Assembly: GCF_016862175.1 (NCBI RefSeq)
Contig: NZ_BOML01000043.1
Coordinates: 248,001 to 312,000, forward strand
Length of the DNA stretch: 64,000 nucleotides
Source of the DNA: Paractinoplanes durhamensis
GTDB taxonomy: Bacteria > Actinomycetota > Actinomycetes > Mycobacteriales > Micromonosporaceae
Reading direction: 5' to 3'
In this document: in pieces, positions 8,142-16,900 of the stretch
How the letters are laid out: each line of letters begins with the position of its first letter
Position numbering within the stretch: the first letter of the stretch is position 1
Program-made: the position numbers and the translations under genes
Notes under the pieces: model-generated
The model's input: only the letters and a program-made list of their open reading frames with translations
What the model was told of the DNA's origin: nothing
The model's database searches: none

Positions 8142-9941
8142 ATGCGGGAACGGGATGTGGTCGTCGCGGCCCAGCGCGGTGACCGGCGGGCCCGCGAACA
8201 GCTCGTCCGCGCCTACCTGCCGCTGGTCTACAACGTGACCGGCCGCGCGCTCGGCGCCGACCCGGACGTCGAGGACGTGGTCCAGGAGACGATGCTGCGG
8301 GTGGTCCGCGACCTCGGGTCGCTGCGGCAGCCGGAGAGCCTGCGCTCCTGGGTGCTGACCATCGCCGTGCACCAGATCAGCAGCCACCAGGGCCGGCTGC
8401 CGACCGTCGGGCTCGACCAGGTGCCGGACGCCCCGCAGGACTTCGAGGAGTTGACCATCCTGCGGCTGCGCCTGTCGGGGGAGCGGCGGCAGGTCGCCGA
8501 GGCGGCCCGCTGGCTCGACGGCGAGGACCGCACGGTGCTGGCGCTGTGGTGGCAGGAGGCGGCCGGCGAGCTGACCCGCGGCGAGATCGCGGCGGCGCTC
8601 GGGACGACCATGGCCTACGCGGCGGTGCGGGTGCAGCGGATGCGCGGGCAGCTCGACCGCGGCCGGGCGATCGTGGCCGCGCTGGCCGGGTCGCCGCGCT
8701 GCGCCGGGCTGGCCGAGACGGTCACCGGGTGGGACGGGCGGCCGGCCGCGCTCTGGCGCAAGCGGATCGACCGGCACGTGCGGGACTGTCCGGCCTGCCT
8801 CGCGCGGTCGCGCGATCAGGTGGCCGTCGAGCGGCTGCTCGCGGGCTGCGCCCTGGTCCCGGTTCCGGCCGGAATGCAGGCCATCGCGGGGGGCAAGTCC
8901 CTCGCCTCCTCGGGGCGATCATGGGCCCTCGCGACTGCGGGAACGGCCGCCGTTGCGGTGGTGGCAGGTCTCCTCGCGTACACCCAAATGGCGGACGCGA
9001 AGCCGACGCCGACCGCTCAGATCGTGGCGGCGCCCAGCTCCGTGGCCGTGACCACCGCGGCGCCGACGCCGTCACCGTCGGTTTCCCCCTCGAAGTCGGC
9101 GGCAGCAAAGAAGGCCGCCAAGAAGAAAGTTGCGGCGGCCGTGAAGGCTGGATGTAATGCCGGGCTTGACCGGATCTGGGCGAGTTGGCCGATGGTGGCG
9201 GCGCCGAAATACACCGATCTGGGGGACGGGACGGTGCGGGACGAGGCGACCTGTCTGGTGTGGCAGAAGGCGGTGGCGCCGTCGACGCACACGTTCACCG
9301 ATGCGCAGAGTTACTGCAGCGAACTTGATCTTGCCGGCGGTGCCTGGCATCTGCCGAGCCGGATCGAGCTGACGTCGATCGTGGACCCGTCGCGGTCGGG
9401 GCCGGCGATCGACAAGGCGGCGTTCCCGTCGACGCCGGCGCAGTTCTTCTGGACGTCCTCGCCGTGGGCGGTGACCAAGGAGCCGCTGCGGGCCTGGATC
9501 ATCAACTTCTACGAGGGTCTCGCATCGAACGGCGCCTATCAGTCGGGCGCGTATCAGGTGCGATGTGTGCGTTCCTCGACCGAGGGTAAGGGTCGGCCTG
9601 AATACGAAATTTCCGGCAGCGTGGTCACCGATCCGGCGACCGGGCTGACCTGGGAACGGACCGGTTCGACGGCGACCATGACGGTGGCGGAGGCGGAGGC
9701 GCGCTGTGCCGATCTGGAAATGCGACTTCCGACCCTTCGTGAACTGTCCACCACCGTCGACGAGACGCGGGTAGCCCCGGCCATCGACGTCGACGCATTT
9801 CCCTCGACCGTGAAGAACGGCTGGTACTGGACATCCACCTCGGCCGCGCCGGACAAGACGAAGAATTGGGCGCTCAACTACGACGACGGGTACACCAACT
9901 ACCGCAAGGCCACGGCCGGTTACGCGCGGTGTGTTCGCTGA
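8142..9941 (+). CDS. Membrane-tethered sigma factor fused to two DUF1566 domains
   Basis: A 599-residue mosaic. Residues 1-80 are sigma-70 region 2 (DVEDVVQETMLRV) and residues 105-175 a region 4-like helix-turn-helix (TRGEIAAALGTTMAYAAVRVQRMR). Residues 187-219 contain a Cys and an H-x3-C-x2-C cluster (His212, Cys216, Cys219) like zinc-binding anti-sigma domains. Residues 260-281 form one membrane helix, followed by a Ser/Thr/Pro/Lys-rich linker. Two DUF1566 (Lcl C-terminal) domains follow at about 357-477 and 493-599, each with RLP/HLPS and WTS motifs and a final CVR. The extracytoplasmic half could sense or bind something at the surface. The ATG at 8142 follows GAGGAG (8131-8136). Regulon and ligand are unknown. 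Confidence 0.85.
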   Translation: MRERDVVVAAQRGDRRAREQLVRAYLPLVYNVTGRALGADPDVEDVVQETMLRVVRDLGSLRQPESLRSWVLTIAVHQISSHQGRLPTVGLDQVPDAPQDFEELTILRLRLSGERRQVAEAARWLDGEDRTVLALWWQEAAGELTRGEIAAALGTTMAYAAVRVQRMRGQLDRGRAIVAALAGSPRCAGLAETVTGWDGRPAALWRKRIDRHVRDCPACLARSRDQVAVERLLAGCALVPVPAGMQAIAGGKSLASSGRSWALATAGTAAVAVVAGLLAYTQMADAKPTPTAQIVAAPSSVAVTTAAPTPSPSVSPSKSAAAKKAAKKKVAAAVKAGCNAGLDRIWASWPMVAAPKYTDLGDGTVRDEATCLVWQKAVAPSTHTFTDAQSYCSELDLAGGAWHLPSRIELTSIVDPSRSGPAIDKAAFPSTPAQFFWTSSPWAVTKEPLRAWIINFYEGLASNGAYQSGAYQVRCVRSSTEGKGRPEYEISGSVVTDPATGLTWERTGSTATMTVAEAEARCADLEMRLPTLRELSTTVDETRVAPAIDVDAFPSTVKNGWYWTSTSAAPDKTKNWALNYDDGYTNYRKATAGYARCVR

Positions 9942-9996
9942 CTCCTTTGAGGACGGCGCTTGCCACGAGGCATCTTCGGGCACTAGAAAGAGCGCC

Positions 9997-10776
9997 ATGA
10001 CGGACGAGGACCTGTCCAAAGAGCTCCAGGCTGACATCCCGCACGCTGCGCGCATGTGGAACTACTGGATGGGCGGCAAGGACAACTTCGCCGCCGACCG
10101 GGCCGCCGGTGATGCGGTCGCCGGGGTCTACCCGGAGATCGCGCTGATGGCCCGCTACTCCCGGCAGTTCCTCATCCGGGTCGTGCGCTACCTGGCCGCC
10201 GAGGCCGGCATCCGCCAGTTCCTCGACGTCGGCACCGGCCTGCCCACGATGCAGAACACCCACGAGGTCGCGCAGGGCATCGCGCCCGAGTCGAAGATCG
10301 TCTACGTCGACAACGACCCGATGGTGCTCGTGCACGCCCGCGCCCTGCTGCGCGGCGCCACCACCAGCTACGTCCCGGCCGACTACCACGAGCCGGAGGC
10401 GATCCTGACCAAGGCGGCCGAGACGCTCGACTTCTCGCAGCCGACCGCGGTCATGTTCATGGGCGTGATGGGCTACGAACCCGACCTGGCCGAGATCCAC
10501 CGGATCGTCGGCACGATCTTCGGAGCGACCTCGTCCGGCAGCCACCTGGTCCTGTGGGACGGCACCAACACGTCGCCCGAGGTGGTGGCCGGCTCCGACA
10601 AGCTGGCCGAGAGCGGCGGCGTGCCCTACATCCTGCGCAGCCCCGCCGAGCTGGCCACCTGCTTCGAGGGCCTGGAGCTGGTGGAGCCCGGCCTCACCCA
10701 GATCACCAAGTGGCGGCCCGAGCCGGGCAAGGTCGAGTACATCGACGCGTACGGGGCGGTGGCGCGCAAGCCGTGA
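9997..10776 (+). CDS. SAM-dependent methyltransferase (PF04672/DUF574)
   Basis: A 259-residue protein with the actinobacterial DUF574 hallmark near its start (AARMWNYWMGGKDNF), a SAM-binding FLDVGTGLP segment near residue 75 and VYVDNDPMVL near residue 105. The family has a Rossmann methyltransferase fold; substrates are mostly unknown. The ATG at 9997 fits the family start, and its ribosome site is weak. Its TGA overlaps the GTG of the IclR gene, so the two are coupled. Confidence 0.88.
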   Translation: MTDEDLSKELQADIPHAARMWNYWMGGKDNFAADRAAGDAVAGVYPEIALMARYSRQFLIRVVRYLAAEAGIRQFLDVGTGLPTMQNTHEVAQGIAPESKIVYVDNDPMVLVHARALLRGATTSYVPADYHEPEAILTKAAETLDFSQPTAVMFMGVMGYEPDLAEIHRIVGTIFGATSSGSHLVLWDGTNTSPEVVAGSDKLAESGGVPYILRSPAELATCFEGLELVEPGLTQITKWRPEPGKVEYIDAYGAVARKP

Positions 10777-11516
10777 CCGGGGAGGTTCGGTCGGTCGCCC
10801 GCGCGCTGGACATTCTCAGTGCGTTCAGTGCGGCGCACCCACGTCTCACCCTGTCCGAGCTGGCCGAGGCGGTCGGCCTGCCCCGGCCCAGCGTCCGCCG
10901 GCTGGCCGTCACCCTGATCGACCGCGGCTTCCTGCGCCAGGACGACGACGGCTCCTACCTGCTCGGGGTGCGCCTGGTCGAGCTGGGCAGCCAGGTCACG
11001 GCCGGTTCGGCGGTCACCCACCGGGCCGGTCCGGCCGCCGACGAGCTGGCCCGGCGCACCGGCGAGACCGTGCTGATCGCCGAGGTCGACTGGGCCACCC
11101 TGTCCCTGCTGATCATCGGCAAGCGGCACTCGCTGCAGCCGGGCGCGGCCACCTCACCGGTCGGCCACCGCTACGCGATCACCAGCGGGTGCCTGGCCAA
11201 GGCGGTGCTGTCCGGCCTGCCGCCGTCCGGCCTCGCGTCGGTGGTGCCGAAGCTGCGGCTCACCCCGCGCACCACGGCGTCCATCGTCGACCCGGACGCG
11301 CTCGCCGCCGACGTGGCGGCCAGCCGGGACCGCGGCTACGCCATCCAGTCCGGCGAGTTCCTGCCCGGCATGTCCGGCGCGGCAGTACCGGTCTACGTCT
11401 CCGGCCGGGTGGTCGGCGCCCTGGCCGTGCTGGGTTCGACGATGCGTTACCCCGGCCCCGAGCTGCACCGGGCCGGCCGCCTGGTGCGCAGCGTCCTGAC
11501 CGCCACCACCCGATGA
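10773..11516 (+). CDS. IclR family transcriptional regulator
   Basis: A 247-residue regulator. The N-terminal winged helix (residues 4-65, LTLSELAEAVGLPRPSVRRL) is followed by the IclR effector-binding domain with GHRYAITSGCLAKAVLSGL and a C-terminal SGAAVPVYVSGRVVGALAVLG. The GTG at 10773 overlaps the TGA of the methyltransferase gene. Such regulators often control aromatic or carboxylic acid catabolism, so the hydroxyquinol genes upstream are a conceivable target, but nothing in the sequence proves it. Confidence 0.88.
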   Translation: MTGEVRSVARALDILSAFSAAHPRLTLSELAEAVGLPRPSVRRLAVTLIDRGFLRQDDDGSYLLGVRLVELGSQVTAGSAVTHRAGPAADELARRTGETVLIAEVDWATLSLLIIGKRHSLQPGAATSPVGHRYAITSGCLAKAVLSGLPPSGLASVVPKLRLTPRTTASIVDPDALAADVAASRDRGYAIQSGEFLPGMSGAAVPVYVSGRVVGALAVLGSTMRYPGPELHRAGRLVRSVLTATTR

Positions 11517-11616
11517 CGGTCGGTGACGCGTTTCGCGCTGCGGAATGACGCCTCGCCCCGGCCCGATCCTGATGGCTAACCTCCCGGCGTTCAGTTCCAC
11601 ACGCAGGAGGACCGCC

Positions 11617-11754
11617 GTGGCCGACGACAAGCAGGACGACATCGCGTACGAGAAGGACGGCGGCGGCACAGCCGTGACCCTGATCGTCGGCGGCCTGATC
11701 CTGCTGATGGTGGTGGCCCTGGTAGCACTGCTCTACCTGGCCTTCAAGGGTTAG
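11617..11754 (+). CDS. Small single-pass membrane protein
   Basis: A 45-residue protein with an acidic/lysine-rich start (VADDKQDDIAYEKDGGG) and one strong C-terminal membrane helix (about residues 18-41). AGGAGG at 11605-11610 sits 6 bases before the GTG at 11617, a near-ideal site, which makes translation likely despite the small size. Its stop overlaps the stop of the convergent phosphotransferase gene. I do not recognise the family. Confidence 0.65.
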   Translation: MADDKQDDIAYEKDGGGTAVTLIVGGLILLMVVALVALLYLAFKG

Positions 11755-12530
11755 GCCAGGGCGACCCAGAACGAAGGCGGCAGGAGCTCGACCTCGGCGG
11801 CGGACTTCTGCAGCAGGCCGGCGATCGGCAGCAGCGCGGTCGCGGCCGGGTCGCCCGCCTCGGCCATCTCGCGGATGACCGCCGCCTGCCGCCGGGCGCG
11901 GGCCACGATCACCGGGCCGAACGCAAGGCGGTCGCCCTCGTAGCCGTATGCGTCGAGCAGCAGGTGCAGGCGCCGGGACCGCTCCTCGGGCCGGTCGTGG
12001 CCGACCAGCTCGGCCGCGGCGACCGGGGTGAGCGGCACCCACAGCAGCGCCGAGAAGCCCAGATCGACCTCGCGGGGGGACGGGCTCGCGGTGTCCCAGT
12101 CGAAGAAGCCGGCCAGCCGGTCGCCGTCCATCACCGCGTTGTAGGGCGCCGCGTCCTGGTGGCCGATCACCATGCCGGGCTGCAGCTTGTCGCCGGTGAA
12201 CCAGCGCGCGTCCGGCGGCGGGACGAAGGTGGCGGACGCGTCGTGCACCCGCCGCAACCAGCGGCCGACCTGTTCGAGGGTGTCGTCCCGGTAGACCCAG
12301 GCCGGCCACGGTTGCCGGCCGCCGATCACCTCGCCGGGCAGGTAGCTGAGCATCTGCCGGCCCTGATCGTCGAAGCCGAGCGGCCGGGGCACCCCCTCGA
12401 CACCCGCCTGTTCCAGATGTCGCAGCAGCGCGTGCACGCTCGGCGTCCATGGCGCGGCCGGCTTGTGGACGACGTTTCCGGCCCGGACCGCACCGGTGGT
12501 GTTACCGCCCGGCAGTGTCTGCTCGCTCAT
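11751..12530 (-). CDS. Aminoglycoside phosphotransferase family protein
   Basis: A 259-residue kinase-fold protein of the APH/choline kinase type. The catalytic loop GHQDAAPYNAVM (Brenner-like motif, with Asp and Asn) is near residue 125 and the metal-binding GFFDWDTA follows about 20 residues later. The N-terminal nucleotide-binding lobe is short. Family members phosphorylate aminoglycosides, macrolides, choline or sugars, and the substrate cannot be read here. The ATG at 12530 (MSEQTLPGG) is preferred over upstream in-frame codons, which encode low-complexity residues. Confidence 0.82.
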   Translation of the reverse strand: MSEQTLPGGNTTGAVRAGNVVHKPAAPWTPSVHALLRHLEQAGVEGVPRPLGFDDQGRQMLSYLPGEVIGGRQPWPAWVYRDDTLEQVGRWLRRVHDASATFVPPPDARWFTGDKLQPGMVIGHQDAAPYNAVMDGDRLAGFFDWDTASPSPREVDLGFSALLWVPLTPVAAAELVGHDRPEERSRRLHLLLDAYGYEGDRLAFGPVIVARARRQAAVIREMAEAGDPAATALLPIAGLLQKSAAEVELLPPSFWVALA

Positions 12531-12660
12531 CGGTACTTCATACCGGCGGCGCTGTGGCGGGGATACCGGTTTTACCTCGTCCGGGTAAAGCCGGGACGCC
12601 GCACCGGTCGGGGCCGGACGCTGTAATGGTCCAGCAGGAAGATCGCCAGGAGGCACGGGG

Positions 12661-13206
12661 ATGACGTTTTCGCAGGCAGTCCGGCGGTGCGGCACGGCGG
12701 CCGCGGTCGCGGTGACGTGCGCGCTCAGCGGCGGCGGCACGGCGGTGGCCGCCCCGCCGGTCGCGCATCTGACCAAGGCCGAGCGGGCGAAGCTGCTGGC
12801 GGTCACCGGGAAATTCCGCGACGTGCAGCGGGCCATCGACGCCGGCTACCTGCCGACCAAGGACTGCGTTCCCGGCATGGGCCTGCACTACGTGAACCCG
12901 GCCTACGCCGGCGACGGGCGGATCGACCCGCTGAAGCCGGAGATCCTGCTCTACCTGGCCGGCCCGCACGGCAGGCTGAAGCTCACCGCCGTGGAGTACT
13001 TCCTGCCCGACGGCGACGGCGACCTGAACACCGACCGGGACCGGCCGGCCCTCTACGACCACCCGTTCAACGGGCCGATGCTCGGGCACCCGGTCCCGCA
13101 GGGCGCCCCGCCCATGCCGGTGCACTACGACCTGCACGTCTGGCTCTACCGGCACAACCCGGCCGGCGAGCTGGCCACCGAGAATCCGACGGTGACCTGC
13201 GGCTGA
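12661..13206 (+). CDS. Secreted protein of unknown function
   Basis: A 181-residue protein with a classical signal peptide (hydrophobic stretch about residues 10-30, cleavage probably after AVAAPPVA). The mature part has blocks that look conserved (PGMGLHYVNP, ILLYLAGP, KLTAVEYFLPDGDGD, HYDLHVWLYRHNPAGE, then a C-terminal Cys) and three histidines that could bind metal. GGAGG precedes the ATG by several bases (CAGGAGGCACGGGG). Probably a soluble extracellular protein; I do not know the family. Confidence 0.7.
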   Translation: MTFSQAVRRCGTAAAVAVTCALSGGGTAVAAPPVAHLTKAERAKLLAVTGKFRDVQRAIDAGYLPTKDCVPGMGLHYVNPAYAGDGRIDPLKPEILLYLAGPHGRLKLTAVEYFLPDGDGDLNTDRDRPALYDHPFNGPMLGHPVPQGAPPMPVHYDLHVWLYRHNPAGELATENPTVTCG

Positions 13207-13247
13207 ACCCTTTGAGTTGAGCACGGTGGCTGCCGACATGGTGCGGC

Positions 13248-13733
13248 GTGAACAAGCGCCGGCCGTGGGTCGTTCTGGTGGTGGCGGTCCTGGCCGTGGC
13301 CGGAGTGCTCGTCTGGCACCGCAGTGCGGATGAAACAGTCAAAACCACCAAAAGCCCAGCGGTGGGCACGCCGGTCACCCAGGACGGGATCTTCGAGTAC
13401 ACGGTGACCGCGCACGACTGCGGGGTGACCGCCATCGAGGGCGCGACCGCGACCGGCCAGTTCTGCACCGTCGCCATCATCGTTCACAACCTCAGCGACA
13501 CGGCCCGCAAGCCGGGGATCGCGTTCGCCAAGGCCTACGACACGCAGGGCACCGCGCATCCCGCGGACGCGGTCGCGGAGGTCCGGATCGGCACGCACCT
13601 GCTCGACGACTTGGCCGCGGGCGCGAGCATCACCGACGAGCTGGTCTACGACGTGCCGAAGACGACGTCACTTACCTCGGTGGTGCTGCGGGAGTCGACC
13701 GGCTCGGCCGGCATCACCGTTCCCCTGGGTTAG
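13248..13733 (+). CDS. DUF4352-like secreted/anchored protein
   Basis: A 161-residue protein with an N-terminal membrane helix or uncleaved signal (residues 6-22) and an immunoglobulin-like beta-sandwich resembling DUF4352 (GIFEYTVTAHDCG, CTVAIIVHNLSD, then VYDVPKTTSLTSVVLRES). Such domains are exported, and their ligands are generally unknown. It starts at GTG 13248. Its 3' end overlaps the end of the convergent serine-triplet gene by about 66 bp. Confidence 0.72.
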   Translation: MNKRRPWVVLVVAVLAVAGVLVWHRSADETVKTTKSPAVGTPVTQDGIFEYTVTAHDCGVTAIEGATATGQFCTVAIIVHNLSDTARKPGIAFAKAYDTQGTAHPADAVAEVRIGTHLLDDLAAGASITDELVYDVPKTTSLTSVVLRESTGSAGITVPLG

Positions 13734-13961
13734 GACGCCGCGCTTCGCCTTCCAGGCCAGCACCGAGAAGATCGACACGGCGGACAGCACCGAGCCGACG
13801 CTCAGGAACGACCCGATCGACGCGATCGAACCGTAGGACCCGATCGAGCCGATGGACAGCGCCGACCCGGTCGACCCGATCGACAGGACCGACCCCTTCG
13901 ACCAGAGGCTGAGGACGGAACCCTCGGACTTGTACGAAAGGATCGATCGGCGACCGTTCAT
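13668..13961 (-). CDS. Small protein with serine at every third residue
   Basis: A 97-residue protein. From Ser6 to Ser66 serine occupies every third position without exception (21 serines), mostly as VLS, IGS, ALS or GS-containing triplets (for example GSVLSIGSTGSALSIGS). A hydrophobic residue often fills one of the other two places. This predicts a regular helical or solenoid stack, perhaps membrane-associated. It lies 20 bp downstream of the NACHT/KAP gene on the same strand. A second in-frame ATG at 13985 overlaps that gene's TGA (ATGA), so coupled translation from 13985 is an alternative that adds eight residues. I recall similar short proteins in other actinomycetes but know no function. 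The C-terminus overlaps the convergent DUF4352-like gene. Confidence 0.68.
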   Translation of the reverse strand: MNGRRSILSYKSEGSVLSLWSKGSVLSIGSTGSALSIGSIGSYGSIASIGSFLSVGSVLSAVSIFSVLAWKAKRGVLTQGNGDAGRAGRLPQHHRGK

Positions 13962-13981
13962 GGGGCCGACAATAGCGGCTT

Positions 13982-16900
13982 TCATGCCAGTGGCGTGAGG
14001 AACGGTGCCTCGTCTCGGAACCGCTGCACGCGGGTCATTGCCGAGTCCGGGCTGGTCGCCAGGTGGGCCCGGGCCGATGCCAGCAGATCTACGCCCTTGC
14101 TTCGGTCCGTGTTGCTCAACCAGTCGACGGTTTTCGGGGTGTCCTCGGTGAAAGCGTGAAGCAGCGTCGCCGCGTAGCAGGCGTAGCTGCAGGACTGGCT
14201 TACCAGCGACGCCAGGACGGACCCGGGCTCGACGGCCGGCGGTGACGTCACGGTTCGTTCCAGTGCCGCGCTCGTGGCTTCGGAGTCGGCGGCCCGGGCC
14301 AGCCACGCGGTCACGGCCGGGCGGGCGGGATCGGTGGCTACCTCGGCCTGGAACAGCTGGGCCCGGAACACTGACCGGACATCGTGCCCGATCAGTTCTC
14401 GGGCCAGCGTCGGCAGGTCGTCCACCTGGTCGGCGGACGCGGTTGCCAGCTGCAGGACGGATCGGAGCAGATCCCGCGGGAGCCCGCCGGACAATGCGTG
14501 GCACAGCCACAGGTAGGGCTCGGGGAGCGAGACTCCGCGCAGACTCAGCAGCTCGCGAGCTTCGTCGAGCCCGAGCGGCGGCACGGTGATGATCTGGTCG
14601 AAGGCGCTGTCGAAGGTGGTCCGGACCGAAAGGGACCGCCGATCGAACGCAGCCAGGGCGTCGTCGGAGACGGCGACCAGGAAGAAGCAGCCCGGAACAC
14701 CGAAGATGACCTTGAGATCGTTCAGGAAGCGTTCCGCGTCGGCGGGTGAGTCGATCTTGTCGAGTTCGTCGATGCCGATGATGACACGGCGGCCAAGGCT
14801 GCGTCGTTCCAGCGCGACCTGGTGCAGAAGCTCACGGAAGTCGGCGACCAACTCGGGATAGCTGCGCATCTGCTCGGTTCGCTGAGTGCCCGCCGTGGTG
14901 CTGAACTCGACGCCACGCGGCAGCCCGATCTTGCCGACCCGCGAGGTGGAGGTCGTGAGCTGGTAGCGCAGCCGGTTCAGCTGAGCGATGGCACTCTGCT
15001 GGGTGGTGGCCGAGCGCTGGCTGGCGCGGCCTCCGCTTCGGCTCATCAGCAGCGCCATCATGAGACCGAGGCCGGTGATCACCAGCCCACCGACGATGAT
15101 GGCGGTGCGCTGGCTCATGGTCACCAGGTGCGCGGCGGAGACCACGCTGGACCAGGACCAGGCCAATGCGGTCGTCAGGAGGCCGCCGGCCACGAGGACC
15201 CCGGGCAAGGCCCGCCACGCCGCCGTGAGCAGGCGCCGCCGTTGCGGGCGGACCGCGTCGTCCTCGCCCACCACACGTTCGCAGATTTCGGCGAACAGGT
15301 GGATGAGGAACTCCCGGCGGTCGTACGCGGTGGGCGCAGGCACCAGCAGCAGCAGGTCCTCCGTGGTCCGGGTGAACTGGGAGACGCAGAAGCGCTGCAG
15401 GACCGTGCTCTTGCCGGCTCCGCGCGAACCGCTGATGCCGACACTGATGCTGCTCAGGTCGCGCAGGTAACGGTCGAGCTGCCGGGTCGCCGGGGTCTGC
15501 ACCAGCTGGTCGACCCGGCTGACCCCGCCGAGCCGGCTGGCGTCGAATGGGAGCAGCGTGGTGCTGAACCGGCTCGTGCCGGCACCCAGTTTGTCGCGCA
15601 GGAACGGCATCACCCCGTTGCGGGCGAGCGCCGTAATCCAGTCCTGCCGTGCCTGCTCGGCGGCCGTGCGCAGCTGCTCGGTTCCTGGCGCGTCCGGCCA
15701 GTAGGCCGGCTCGTCGGCGGCCAGCCGCTGCTGGATCCGTTCGTGGGGCCTGCTCAACAGCCACGCCAGTGCCGCCGGCGGCCAGCAGACGGCGATCACC
15801 AGGGTGGCCGACATCAGGGCCGGTTCCCTGGCGACGTCCACCGGCACGGCGATCGCGGCCCCGGCGACCGCCGCGACCAGCACCAGCCACGCCGCCGCCC
15901 GTAATCGGGGAAGGCTTACGCCGATCGGCATGGTTACGCGCCAGTTGAGATATTGCACCGCTCGCGACGCCGTCGTGGCGGCAGCGACCAACGCGGCCCC
16001 GGCGATCAGTGCCGGGCCCCATCGTGGAAGAAAGGTGAGCGCGGCGCCCAGCAGCGACAACACCAGAGAGAGCCAGAGCACGATCTGGTAGGCCCACGCG
16101 AGCCTGGTCCAGCCGGGCCGGCCAACGGCGCGTACCAGCCGGCCGTGTGCCTGCCGGAATCGGATCCGGTCCTCCCGGCCCCGGTCGAGCACCTCTTCGG
16201 GTCGTTCGGCGAGGATCAGGCGGACGCGCTGCTCGATGTCCTCGCGGGGCCCGCCCAGCTTGCTCGGTTGTGGCCGCACTTCTTGCTGCCTGGCCAGGCG
16301 CATGGCGACCTCCGGCAGCACGAAGACCTCGTCCACGATGGCCTGGGCCAGACTCGGCTTGATCGCCGGACGTCCGGCTGGCCGGCCCTTCGGACCGGCG
16401 AGCATGTCCTGCAGTGCCGCGTGCCGGAACTCGAAGCGGCCGGCGTCCGAGCGCAGCACTCCGATGCTGTTCGCGTAGCTCATGAAAGCGCTCAGACGCC
16501 AGGGCAGTTGACCGCGTGCCGCCAGCCAGATGCGAGCAAGCCGGAACTTTCCGGAGGCGGCACTCGCGGCCATGACGATGACGAACGTGGTCGCCGCGGC
16601 CACGGCGACCGTCCACCCTGCATGCGGGAGCGTTCGATCCACCACGGCGGCGGTGCCGGCGCCGGTGGCCACGCCGGCCGCGGTTGCCCGGACGAGGATC
16701 GCGCGCCGATCGCGGCGAACCTGTTGAGTCAGTGTTCCGCCCGGGTCGGTGATCGGAACGACGGCGGCGTCCACGAGCGCGAGAATCACGAGCGCCAGAC
16801 CGGCTGCCGCCAGCCAGGCGATCCAGGTCGAGACGGAGATCTGCGGTTGCAAGGACAGCGGGGCGACCAGGCCGACCGTCGCGAGTAACGCTCCGCTTAT

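Noticed and set aside
14832..16616. 594-residue minus-strand frame inside the NACHT/KAP gene
   Set aside because: It overlaps the same strand in another frame. Only the long frame has P-loop motifs and membrane helices in order.
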